14,956 nt of DNA, from positions 1 to 14,956 of the forward strand of contig DATAOT010000170.1 of assembly GCA_036265615.1 (NCBI GenBank), read 5' to 3'. Positions 1 through 7,774 of the stretch are shown piece after piece. The position numbers and the translations under genes were made by a program. The notes beneath the pieces were generated by a model. That model searched no databases. It saw nothing but the letters and a program-made list of their open reading frames with translations, and had not been told where the DNA came from. Each line of letters begins with the position of its first letter. The first letter of the stretch is position 1. Source of the stretch: DATAFF01 sp036265615 (lineage in GTDB: Bacteria > Pseudomonadota > Alphaproteobacteria > Rhizobiales > Aestuariivirgaceae).

Positions 1-379
1 CCGCGCGGAAGTCGCTGACGGCAACCGAAAGGGTGCGAGCAGACATCGCCAGCCACGTATCGTTCTTCCCGTGGTAATCGCCGGGGAGTTCAATGCATGC
101 TGCGCGTGGCACCCGCTTGAGTTTGCCCCAAGCGAGACCTTCCTTCAGGTATTTGGGACGGACGACAAGCGCGGTTTTTGGCTGTGCCGCTCTACTGGTG
201 AACTGCAGGGTGGACACTACATTGAGGAAGCCGCAGAACCGTGTAACGATTTGCGGGTCCAACCTTCCGCCTAAGTCTTTGATGTTTCTTGAATAGGGTT
301 GGCCAGCATCGCCCACCAGACCGCTTGCCGCCATATCAATGGCTTGTAGCGGGCGGCTCCCTCCGCGACCTGGCACCAT
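1..379 (-). CDS. Unrecognised partial protein running off the left edge
   Basis: An open frame on the minus strand runs from an ATG at 379 (or an internal ATG at 334) to the window edge with no stop, giving about 126 residues of an incomplete protein. An in-frame TAG lies just upstream of the 379 ATG, so the 5' boundary is firm, and an AGG about 5 bases before that ATG could be a weak ribosome binding site. The translation has a balanced, protein-like composition, with segments such as RLDPQIVTRFCGFLNVV, KYLKEGLAWGKLKRVPRAA and ELPGDYHGKNDTWLAMSA. I do not recognise the family. The plus strand is also open from 2 to 274 with a more cysteine-rich translation, so the coding strand is not certain. 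It would be divergent from the adenylate cyclase gene. The call rests on frame openness and composition only. Confidence 0.35.
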   Translation of the reverse strand, partial: MVPGRGGSRPLQAIDMAASGLVGDAGQPYSRNIKDLGGRLDPQIVTRFCGFLNVVSTLQFTSRAAQPKTALVVRPKYLKEGLAWGKLKRVPRAACIELPGDYHGKNDTWLAMSARTLSVAVSDFRA

Positions 380-624
380 ATCGACCTACACTGCCGCGTC
401 CTGTTGATCCCCGGACGGCAAGAACGGCAGGACCGCCACGTGGTTCTCACGCGGCGAGTTTGTGAAAGGTGCTTGCCGCCCTTGGCCGATCCAGCGGGCG
501 CGTGTCTCCAGTGTCCGCCAACGAAAGGCAACATGTTTGGGCGCAGCGTGCGGTCGCCGTACCCAAACCAGGGCATATGGGCTTCCGCTACAACTTGTCG
601 TATCTTCGATCAGCATCCAACGCT

Positions 625-628
625 GGAG
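625..628 (+). promoter_or_regulatory. Ribosome binding site that sets the cyclase start
   Basis: GGAG lies 6 bases before the GTG at 635. The protein from that GTG begins VQRKLAAILAADVVGY, which is how rhizobial class III adenylate cyclases of this type begin. The longer open frame from 404 adds 77 residues of low-quality, arginine- and cysteine-rich sequence with no known domain, so 635 is preferred. Confidence 0.65.
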
Positions 629-634
629 CATCCT

Positions 635-2821
635 GTGCAGCGGAAGCTCGCGGCAATTTTGGCAGCCGACGTCGTCGGCTATAGCCATCTCATGGAGATG
701 GATGAGGCGGGCACCTTGGCGCGCCTCAAGTGCACTCGCAAGCAGGTGATCGAGCCGAAAATCGCTGTGTCGGGCGGCCGGGTGGTGAAGCTGATCGGCG
801 ACGGCATGCTGGTCGAGTTTCCGAGCGTTGTCGACGCCGTCACCTGTGCCGTCGAGATCCAACGCGCCATAAACGACCAGCACAATGCCAAGCTGCCGCC
901 GAACGAACGGCTTGAACTGCGCATCGGCATTAATCTTGGCGATGTCATCGTCGATGGCGAGGACATCTATGGTGATGGTGTGAACATCGCGGCGAGGCTG
1001 GAGCGCTTGTGCCAGCCTGGAGGCGTGTTGATCTCGGGCACGGCGTTCGACCAAGTCGAGCGGAAGCTTGACGTCGCATTCGAGTTTCTGGGCTCGCAGA
1101 AGGTCAAGAACATCGAAACGCCTGTTCGCCTCTATCGCGTACCCATAGGCATGGACGGCTCGCGTGGGCATCCCATCCTGGTGAACAAAACCCATCGAGC
1201 ATTTCTCTTGGTCGCGGTTGCGGCGGTTCTTCTACTGCTTGCTGGCGGCGTGCTTGTTTGGAAGGGGCTGCGGAGCGACACGGGGCCGAAGACTGAACTC
1301 GCTTCGGCGACCAAGATGGCCCTCCCCTTGCCCGACAAGCCGTCGGTCGCGGTTTTGCCGTTCACCAATATGTCGAGCGACAGCGAGCAGCATTTTGCCG
1401 ACGGCATGACCGATGATCTGATCACTGATCTCTCGAAGGTGGCGGGCCTGTTCGTCATCGCCCGGAACTCGACATTCGTCTACCAGGGCAAGTCGGTGAA
1501 GATCGCCCAGGTTGCCCAGGACCTTGGCGTGCGATACGTCCTTGAAGGAAGCGTCCAGCGCGCTGGTGATCGGATACGGGTCAATGCTCAGCTCATCGAC
1601 GCACTGACCGGTGGGCATCTCTGGGCCGATCGGTTCGACGGCACTGTGGCGGATGTCTTCTCCTTACAAGATGCGTTTGTGCGGAAGATCGTTGAGGCTC
1701 TTGCGGTTAAGCTGACCATGCAGGAGAAACAGGAGATCGCTCGCGCCAAGACCGACAGCCTCGCGGCCAAGGAAGCGTTCGACGAGGGCTGGAGCCTCGT
1801 CATTCGCATGAACGCGAAGGACAACGCCGCTGCCTTAGTCCCGTTGAAGAGAGCGATCGAGTTGGACCCCGAGTATGGGCGGGCATATGCTGCGCTCGCG
1901 ATGGTTCTGTTCAGGGGTTTCGATTATAGCTGGCTGCAGGAACTGGGCATGAATGGAAACCAGAGCTACGACTTGGCGTCGCATTATCTGGATGAAGCCC
2001 GGAAATATCCGACATCGCTGTTGCATACTGTTGCAGTCCACGGCCTACTCTATGACGGTCGTGGTCCTGAAGCGCGCGCAGAAGCAGGTCAAGCGATTGC
2101 CTTGGACCCCAACGACCCCGAAGGTCACATTATGATGGCCTGGGCATTGACGATCGGCGGTCGCCCAACAGAGGCTCTCAACTTCATCGCCGCCGCCATT
2201 CGACTAAACCCGAACTACCCCAGCTACTATGCCCTTGCGCATGGAGTTGCGCTCTTCGCAGCAGGCGATGTCGAACGAGCTTCGGTCGTGCTCGATGAGG
2301 GTTTCAAGCGAAATCCGCAGGCGCTGATGCTATTGCCGCCATTGGCCTCGACGCTCGCCCTCCTCGATCGTCGAAAGGAGGCCCACGAGAAGCTCCTGAT
2401 CTGGCGACCAGGAGTTAGTCAGTTGAACCTGGAAAATCTCGCAGACAGCTACAATTTTCCCTTTCGATGGGAGCGAGAGCACGCAAGCGTCAGAGAGCGC
2501 CTCATTGACGGGCTGCGTATTGCGGGTCTGCCCCCGGATCTGAATGTCTCAACCCTCATGACTGAACTCAATTCTGATGATCCGTTCCGTCGGCTAATTA
2601 CTACGAAACGTCTTGGATGGTTTGGTCCTGCCGCAGCACCGGCTGTACCGATGTTGATCGCCGCGCTTCAGGACGAGGCCGTGCGCGAGGAGGCAGTCAA
2701 GTCATTGGGGAAGATCGGTCCGAAGGCCAAGGCTGCGATCCCGGCCCTTACGGCAATACAGAATGAAAGTCTGATCGGCAGCTTCGCGAAGGAAGCGCTG
2801 GTTGAAATCGGCGACAATTGA
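635..2821 (+). CDS. Class III adenylate cyclase with TolB-like, TPR and HEAT-like regions
   Basis: This predicted 728-residue protein should make cAMP from ATP. Residues 5-170 are a class III cyclase domain. Metal-binding Asp12 (LAADVVGY) and Asp56 (LIGDGMLVEF), the purine-specifying pair Lys52 and Asp110, and transition-state Asn117 and Arg121 (VNIAARLE) are all present, so the domain looks active and ATP-specific. Residues 188-210 form one membrane segment. Residues 235-360 (KPSVAVLPFTNMS onward, ending VEALAVKL) match the TolB-like/FlgO-like domain usual in these rhizobial cyclases. Residues 380-590 are TPR-like helices with repeated ALDPNDPE or RLNPNYPS patterns. Residues 650-728 look like HEAT/PBS-lyase repeats (APAVPMLIAALQDEAVREEA, then AIPALTAI), which I do not expect in the family. 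GTG start chosen for its ribosome binding site. GC and codon use look less biased than in genes further right, which could mean transfer. Confidence 0.88.
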   Translation: MQRKLAAILAADVVGYSHLMEMDEAGTLARLKCTRKQVIEPKIAVSGGRVVKLIGDGMLVEFPSVVDAVTCAVEIQRAINDQHNAKLPPNERLELRIGINLGDVIVDGEDIYGDGVNIAARLERLCQPGGVLISGTAFDQVERKLDVAFEFLGSQKVKNIETPVRLYRVPIGMDGSRGHPILVNKTHRAFLLVAVAAVLLLLAGGVLVWKGLRSDTGPKTELASATKMALPLPDKPSVAVLPFTNMSSDSEQHFADGMTDDLITDLSKVAGLFVIARNSTFVYQGKSVKIAQVAQDLGVRYVLEGSVQRAGDRIRVNAQLIDALTGGHLWADRFDGTVADVFSLQDAFVRKIVEALAVKLTMQEKQEIARAKTDSLAAKEAFDEGWSLVIRMNAKDNAAALVPLKRAIELDPEYGRAYAALAMVLFRGFDYSWLQELGMNGNQSYDLASHYLDEARKYPTSLLHTVAVHGLLYDGRGPEARAEAGQAIALDPNDPEGHIMMAWALTIGGRPTEALNFIAAAIRLNPNYPSYYALAHGVALFAAGDVERASVVLDEGFKRNPQALMLLPPLASTLALLDRRKEAHEKLLIWRPGVSQLNLENLADSYNFPFRWEREHASVRERLIDGLRIAGLPPDLNVSTLMTELNSDDPFRRLITTKRLGWFGPAAAPAVPMLIAALQDEAVREEAVKSLGKIGPKAKAAIPALTAIQNESLIGSFAKEALVEIGDN

Positions 2822-3215
2822 AGGTTTCCTCATCCACCAGCGGCATTGGGCGTCTCGCCGGGAAGGGTGTCGCTCGCGAGGCATGCAATGAGGGTGGTCC
2901 AGATGTAACCACTTCCAAAGGGGGGACCCCTCCTGGAGTGCCGTTTGCGAGATTTTTGAGCGAAGACGCTCTCAGCTGCGTCCTCAAGATGGGCCTGACG
3001 ACGCCCGAGGCCCAAGAAGGGGACTAAACGTTCAAACCGCGGCTTGCAAACCTCTTGACATCAGGCGGTATGCATAGGGCAGCATCGCCCACCATCGTTC
3101 TCAGAGATCACGGCTTCCGGCGCGGGTCGAACGGTCATGCTGGGGATGCTTCTCCCGTCCGGCGCTGCTCAAGGCGATGCAACTCATCAGGGATCCCCCG
3201 GTTGTTGGACCGAAA
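2822..3215. other. 394-base stretch with no convincing gene
   Basis: Short open frames exist on both strands (for example plus 2818-3027 and minus 2830-3015), but none has a good start, a ribosome binding site or a recognisable motif. A small GC hairpin AGGGG-GGA-CCCCT lies near 2919-2931 without a T-run, and GTGGT/ACCAC is an inverted pair near 2895-2913. A perfect TTGACA stands at 3055-3060, but no good -10 hexamer follows at 16-18 bases. The stretch may hold a decayed element plus the MFS gene promoter. Confidence 0.4.
3055..3060 (+). promoter_or_regulatory. Possible -35 box upstream of the MFS gene
   Basis: The hexamer TTGACA, preceded by C as in the alphaproteobacterial CTTGAC consensus, lies about 155 bases before the MFS start. 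The expected -10 region (about 3076-3084) is GC-rich and does not resemble TATAAT, so only half a promoter is visible. Confidence 0.25.
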
Positions 3216-4670
3216 ATGGACCAGCGCATGCCACACGCCGAACTGACCGACCGCGACCGGTCGATCACCATGATCGGCATCCTCACCGCCATGCTGCTCG
3301 CCGCGCTCGATCAGTCCATCGTCACGCCGGCGATGCCGACGATCGGCGGGGCGCTCGGCAATGCCGAGTATCTGCCGTGGATCGTGACCGCTTATCTTCT
3401 CACCGCCACTGCAGCGGCGCCGCTTTACGGCAAGATCGCCGACATCTACGGCCGGCGCGGCACGCTCTATGCCGCACTCGGGCTGTTCCTGCTCGGCTCG
3501 GTGATCGCGGCGCTTGCGGCCAATCTCTTCGTTCTGATCGGCGCAAGGGCGGTGCAGGGACTGGGCGGCGGCGGGCTTTTCGCGCTGTCCCAGATCCTGA
3601 TCGGCGACCTCCTGCCGCCGCGCGAGCGCGGCCGCTATGCGGCATGGATCTCGGGCATGTGGGCAGTCGCCGGAATTGCCGGGCCGCTGCTCGGCGGCAC
3701 GCTCGCCGAATATGACTGGTCGCTGATCTTCTGGCTCAACCTGCCGCTCGGGGTCGTCGCCATGCTGGTGATCAACGAGCCGCTCAAGAAGCTTGGCAAG
3801 CGCTCGCGAACGCATCGGCTCGACATCTGGGGTGCCGTGCTGCTGGTCATCGCGACATCGGCGCTGCTCCTGGTCCTCAACTGGGGCGGCATCAGCTACC
3901 CCTGGAGCTCGCCGCAGGTGCTCGGCCTCCTGACAGTCTCGCTGGTGTTCTGGATCGCGTTCGCGACCAGGCTGTCGCGGGCGAAGGAGCCGCTGGTGTC
4001 GCTCGAGGTGCTGTCCAACAGGATCGCGCTCGCCGGCTGCTTTGCGATGTTCATGGTGGCGGCCGTGAATGTCGGGCTCGCGGTCTATCTGCCGGTCTAT
4101 GCCCAGGGCTATCTCGGGCTGTCGCCGGCGGAGTCCGGCTATGCGCTGCTCGGCTTCCTGCTCGGCGCCGTCGCCGGAGCGACGCTGGGCGGACGACTGA
4201 CGCTGCGCGTGGTGCATGCCAAGCGCATCGCGATCGTCGGCGCCGCGATCAGCGGGCTTGCCCTCATCGCGGCGGGATTGATGGTGAGCGACAGGTCGCT
4301 TGCGGCGCTCGAGGCGGTGCTGGTCCTGATCGGCGTCGGCATGGGCATGACCTTCCCGGTGACGACGGTGTCAGTGCAGAACGCGGTGGACCAGAGACAT
4401 CTCGGGGTTGCCACGGGGATGCTCACCTTCCTGCGGTCGCTCGGCGCCGCGCTGGGGGTGGCGGTGTTCGGCGCGATCCTGCTCGCCTTTGCCATTCCGC
4501 TCGGCCATGGCACGGGTGGCGAGCTCCTGCATGTCGCCAACCCCTGGCCGTTCGCCGTGGTGTACTACGCCATGGCGGCTAGCATGGTGGTTGCAGCCGG
4601 GATCTATGCGCTGATGCCGCACAAGGAATTGCGTGGTCGCCACGAGCCCGCGCCCGCGCTGGCGGAATGA
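3216..4670 (+). CDS. MFS drug exporter, DHA2 (EmrB/QacA) type
   Basis: This is a polytopic membrane protein of about 484 residues, the usual size for 14-helix DHA2 proton-drug antiporters, which export toxic compounds from the cytoplasm. The first helix starts at ITMIGILTAMLLAALDQSIV, with the D-x-S/T-I-V element typical of DHA2 proteins. The loop after helix 2 carries motif A (GKIADIYGRRGTL). A glycine- and proline-rich motif C-like stretch (GIAGPLLGGTLAEYDWSLIF) follows in helix 5, then WLNLPLG, a DHA2 signature. Further hydrophobic segments run to the C-terminus, which ends in a short polar tail. The ATG at 3216 is chosen. An upstream ATG at 3177 and another at 3228 are in frame and none has a strong ribosome binding site. 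The substrate cannot be told, and no regulator gene is adjacent. Confidence 0.88.
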   Translation: MDQRMPHAELTDRDRSITMIGILTAMLLAALDQSIVTPAMPTIGGALGNAEYLPWIVTAYLLTATAAAPLYGKIADIYGRRGTLYAALGLFLLGSVIAALAANLFVLIGARAVQGLGGGGLFALSQILIGDLLPPRERGRYAAWISGMWAVAGIAGPLLGGTLAEYDWSLIFWLNLPLGVVAMLVINEPLKKLGKRSRTHRLDIWGAVLLVIATSALLLVLNWGGISYPWSSPQVLGLLTVSLVFWIAFATRLSRAKEPLVSLEVLSNRIALAGCFAMFMVAAVNVGLAVYLPVYAQGYLGLSPAESGYALLGFLLGAVAGATLGGRLTLRVVHAKRIAIVGAAISGLALIAAGLMVSDRSLAALEAVLVLIGVGMGMTFPVTTVSVQNAVDQRHLGVATGMLTFLRSLGAALGVAVFGAILLAFAIPLGHGTGGELLHVANPWPFAVVYYAMAASMVVAAGIYALMPHKELRGRHEPAPALAE

Positions 4671-4674
4671 ACGG

Positions 4675-4699
4675 GCCGAAGCATGGCTTGCCGGCTTTT
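4675..4699 (+). terminator. Candidate intrinsic terminator after the MFS gene
   Basis: Five bases after the MFS stop, GCCG-AAGC (4675-4682) can pair with GCTT and CGGC (4686-4689 and 4692-4695) around an ATG loop, with a two-base bulge. TTTT follows directly at 4696-4699. The stem is imperfect. It sits between two convergent genes, where a terminator is expected. Confidence 0.4.
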
Positions 4700-5149
4700 C
4701 TACTTCCACTCCGGCCAGTCGGCGATGAAGTCCCCGAGATCCTCCTCGGCCACCCCGTCCTCCGACACCGTCCGGCCCCTGACCGAGATGCCGGCGGCGA
4801 CCACCGTGTCGGGTGTCCCGGAGACCAGGGGGTGCCACCAGGCAAGGCCCCTGCCCTCGGCCAGTCGGCGGTAGGCGCAGCTCTTCGGAAGCCAGGAAAA
4901 CTGCGGAACATTGGCGGCATCGAGCTTGAGGCAGTCGGGCACCCGGCGATGGCGGTTGGGATAGTCCGAGCAGCGGCAGCTCGTGGCGTCGAACAGGTGG
5001 CACACCACCGTGGTCGGGTAGATCTCGGCCGTATCCTCGTCCTCGAGCTTGACCAGGCAGCAGCGGCCGCAGCCGTCGCACAGGCTCTCCCATTCGGCCT
5101 CGGTCATCTCGAGGAGGCGCTTTCTTTCCCAGAATCTGTCTTCGCTCAT
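4700..5149 (-). CDS. ycgN: YcgN/UPF0260-type cysteine-cluster protein
   Basis: This 149-residue protein matches the UPF0260 (YcgN) family of the CxxCxxCC superfamily. Its signature is FWERKRLLEMTEAEWESLCD followed by the cluster C24-x2-C27-x2-C30-C31 (CDGCGRCCL). Further cysteines are at 50, 58, 60, 73 and 91 (PDCLKL and SCAYRRL), then the family's WWHPLVSG segment, and the end WPEWK. The cysteines probably bind a metal or iron-sulfur centre, but the biochemical role of the family is not established. Three in-frame ATGs lie close together at 5161, 5155 and 5149. The last gives MSEDRFWERK, the form most like relatives, and none has a clear ribosome binding site. It converges with the MFS gene and diverges from the penicillin-binding protein gene across 135 bases. 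Confidence 0.9.
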   Translation of the reverse strand: MSEDRFWERKRLLEMTEAEWESLCDGCGRCCLVKLEDEDTAEIYPTTVVCHLFDATSCRCSDYPNRHRRVPDCLKLDAANVPQFSWLPKSCAYRRLAEGRGLAWWHPLVSGTPDTVVAAGISVRGRTVSEDGVAEEDLGDFIADWPEWK

Positions 5150-5284
5150 GACCATAATCATGTGATGGCAGGGGACGGTTCTTCTATTGTACCATCGTCA
5201 TCGATTCGATTGGGGCGGCCCGAAAAGGGGCGCAATCGACCGCTAACCCCTGTCCGGCCTCCGAGACCAAGACGCTGATATCCC

Positions 5285-7654
5285 ATGACGAACGACGAGA
5301 ACCCGTTCTACCGCAGTTTCATGGCCCTCGACTCGTGGATGTCGACCGCCGGCTTCGAGATCGTCGATTTCATCCAGCGCTCCTGGTCGGCCTATTCCTC
5401 GTGGCTCGAGCACTTCCGGATCGGCGGGCTTGCCCGCATCGCGGTCGATTTGATCGACGACGCCCTAACCCTCGGGATGGGGGTTGCCGTGATCGTCGCG
5501 GTGGTGGCCATACCGCCGTTCAACAACACCGGCGACATCTGGAACCAGGGCCGGCAATATGCGGTGACCTTCACCGACCAGAATGGCGAGATCATCGGCC
5601 GACGCGGCATCCGGCAGGACGATGCGGTGCCGATCGAGGAGATCCCGCCGCATGTCATCCATGCGGTGCTGGCCACCGAGGATGCCCGCTTCTACGACCA
5701 TTTCGGCATCGATCTCCAGGGGCTTGTCCGCGCCGTGGTCGTCAATGCCCAGGCGAACGAGGTGGTGCAGGGCGGCTCGACGTTGACCCAGCAGCTTGCC
5801 AAGAATCTCTTCCTATCACCGGAGCGGTCGCTCAAGCGCAAGATCCACGAGGCATTCCTGGCGTTGTGGATCGAGTCGCGGCTGACCAAGGACCAGATCC
5901 TGAAGATGTATCTCGACCGCTCCTATCTGGGCGGCGGCAATTACGGCGTCGAGGCGGCGGCGCAGTATTATTTCGGCAAGTCGATCCGCGATGTGAACCT
6001 GTCCGAGGCGGCGATCCTCGGCGGCCTGTTCAAGGCGCCCTCCAACTACGCGCCGCACGTCAATGCCGAAGCCGCGAAGGCGCGCGCCAATGTCGTGCTC
6101 TACCGGATGCTTGATGTCGGCTTCATCAGCCAGGCGGAACTGTTCGAGGCAAAGCAGCACCCGGCCGAGGTGGTGAACCAGGCGGCCTATTACAGCCCCG
6201 ACTGGTTCCTCGACTGGGCCTACAAGGAGACGCTCGACGTCATCAACGAGCAGAACCTCACCAACGAGTATGTCATCGAGGTCAAGACCACGATCGACGT
6301 CGGCATGCAGAAGGCGGCGCAGCGCATCATCAACGAGAAGCTCGAGACCGAGGCGCCGGCCTACCGCGCCACCCAGGCCGCGCTCGTCGCCATGACGCCG
6401 GACGGCGCCGTCAGGGCCATCGTCGGCGGCAAGGACTATGAGGCGAGCCAGTTCAACCGTGCCACCGATGCGCTGCGCCAGCCCGGCTCGTCGTTCAAGC
6501 CTTTCGTCTATCTTGCGGCGCTCAAGGCCGGTTTCAAGCCGACCTCCATCGTGTACGACGCGCCGGTGTCGGTCGGCAACTGGACGCCGAAGAACTACAC
6601 GCTGAAATATGCCGGGCGCACCACGCTGACCAATGCGCTGGCTCATTCGTACAATTCGGTGCCGGTGCATCTGATGCTGCAGATCGGCCGCAAGGCGATC
6701 ATCGACACCGCCCATGAATGCGGCCTCAAGTCCAATCTGCTGTCGATTCCTTCGCTGCCGCTCGGCACCAATGAGGTGACGCTGCTCGACATCACGACCG
6801 GCTATGCCACCTTCGCCAACAGCGGCAAGCTTGCGATGCCGCACACGCTGCTCGAGATCCGCCGTCCGACCGGCGAACTGCTCTACAGCCGCGAGGCCAA
6901 CGCCCCGCCGCCCAAGCAGGTCGAGCCGCTCGACAAGATCGCCGATCTCAACACCATGATGAACCAGGTGGTGGTGGCGGGCACCGGCCAGCGGGCGTTC
7001 CTCGGCTTCACGCCGCAGGCCGGCAAGACCGGCACCAACCAGAGCTATCGCGATGCCTGGTTCATCGGCTTCACCGGCCATCTCGTCACCGGGGTGTGGT
7101 TCGGCAATGACGATTTCAAGGACATGAAGAAGATGACCGGCGGCACCGTTCCGGCCGGCACCTGGCACGATTTCATGGTCGAGGCACTGGCCGGCAAGGC
7201 GCCGGTGGCGCTCGCCGGCCTGCCGGTCGAGGAATCGCATATCAAGCTCGCGGCAGCCAATCAGAAGCCGACGGGCGACACCGCCATGGCGGATGAGGCG
7301 CAGCCGGACGAGAGCGCGCCGCCGGCCGAAGCGGGGCAGAGCGCACCATCGGATGCCCTGGCGGCGGCCGACGCGGCATTGGCCGAGGGCCAGGGCGACG
7401 ACACCGACGAGCCGCAGAAGAGCGATGCCGTCGGCGGCATCCTGCAGGACATGTTCACCCTGTTCCGACAGCAGCCGGTGCAGAAGACGCGCCAGCAGGT
7501 CGAGCGCAAGCGGGTGAGGCAGGCGGCGCCGCAGCAGGTGGTGCAGCGGCAGGCGCGGCCGCGCGACGGCGGCCTCTTCTTCTTCGACGGATTTGGCCGC
7601 TCGTCAAATTTCTCGTCGCGTTTCGGCCGGCGGGACTGGACGAACCAGCGCTGA
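5285..7654 (+). CDS. Class A penicillin-binding protein (PBP1A family)
   Basis: This bifunctional peptidoglycan synthase polymerises lipid II and crosslinks stem peptides in the periplasm. It has 789 residues. One membrane anchor lies near residues 59-77, after an unusual cytoplasmic lead of about 58 residues. The GT51 glycosyltransferase has catalytic Glu132 (ATEDARFYDHFGID), then GGSTLTQQLAKNLFL and RSLKRKIHE. The transpeptidase has Ser402-x-x-Lys405 (PGSSFKPF), Ser455-Tyr-Asn457 and Lys581-Thr-Gly583 (GKTGTNQ), so both activities look intact. From about residue 655 an Ala/Asp/Glu-rich linker leads to a basic, Gln- and Arg-rich tail (VERKRVRQAAPQQVVQRQ) ending RRDWTNQR. The ATG at 5285 gives MTNDENPFYR; the ribosome binding site is weak. 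Antisense open frames within it are shadows. Confidence 0.95.
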   Translation: MTNDENPFYRSFMALDSWMSTAGFEIVDFIQRSWSAYSSWLEHFRIGGLARIAVDLIDDALTLGMGVAVIVAVVAIPPFNNTGDIWNQGRQYAVTFTDQNGEIIGRRGIRQDDAVPIEEIPPHVIHAVLATEDARFYDHFGIDLQGLVRAVVVNAQANEVVQGGSTLTQQLAKNLFLSPERSLKRKIHEAFLALWIESRLTKDQILKMYLDRSYLGGGNYGVEAAAQYYFGKSIRDVNLSEAAILGGLFKAPSNYAPHVNAEAAKARANVVLYRMLDVGFISQAELFEAKQHPAEVVNQAAYYSPDWFLDWAYKETLDVINEQNLTNEYVIEVKTTIDVGMQKAAQRIINEKLETEAPAYRATQAALVAMTPDGAVRAIVGGKDYEASQFNRATDALRQPGSSFKPFVYLAALKAGFKPTSIVYDAPVSVGNWTPKNYTLKYAGRTTLTNALAHSYNSVPVHLMLQIGRKAIIDTAHECGLKSNLLSIPSLPLGTNEVTLLDITTGYATFANSGKLAMPHTLLEIRRPTGELLYSREANAPPPKQVEPLDKIADLNTMMNQVVVAGTGQRAFLGFTPQAGKTGTNQSYRDAWFIGFTGHLVTGVWFGNDDFKDMKKMTGGTVPAGTWHDFMVEALAGKAPVALAGLPVEESHIKLAAANQKPTGDTAMADEAQPDESAPPAEAGQSAPSDALAAADAALAEGQGDDTDEPQKSDAVGGILQDMFTLFRQQPVQKTRQQVERKRVRQAAPQQVVQRQARPRDGGLFFFDGFGRSSNFSSRFGRRDWTNQR

Positions 7655-7764
7655 TCGGAGCATCATGTTGTCAGGTCTGCCCAGCCTGCGTTGCGCTCTC
7701 GGCGAGCTCGATGCGCCAGGAGCCCCGTGCCGAGCGATGCGAAACATCGGGCAAGCGGGGCGGC

Positions 7765-7768
7765 GAGG
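7765..7768 (+). promoter_or_regulatory. Ribosome binding site that sets the DUF1214 start
   Basis: GAGG stands 6 bases before an in-frame GTG at 7775. The protein from that GTG starts with a basic end and a hydrophobic helix (VRGSLKFALSALAAG), as expected for this family. The longer frame from 7691 adds 28 arginine-rich residues with no support. Confidence 0.55.
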
Positions 7769-7774
7769 CACGAT

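Noticed and set aside
386..1195. Minus-strand frame of 269 residues over the cyclase start
   Set aside because: It is antisense to well-conserved cyclase motifs and has no recognisable domain.
2818..3027. 69-residue plus frame starting with TTG at the cyclase stop
   Set aside because: It has no ribosome binding site or recognised motif, and overlapping frames on the other strand are equally open.
3135..4217. A 360-residue minus frame opposite the MFS gene
   Set aside because: It is extremely rich in Arg, Glu, Gln and His, as expected from antisense of a membrane protein gene, and has no start signal.
5816..7240. A 474-residue open frame on the minus strand inside the PBP1A gene
   Set aside because: It is a codon-bias shadow of a GC-rich gene with clear catalytic motifs on the plus strand, and its translation is Arg/His/Asp/Leu-rich without domains.
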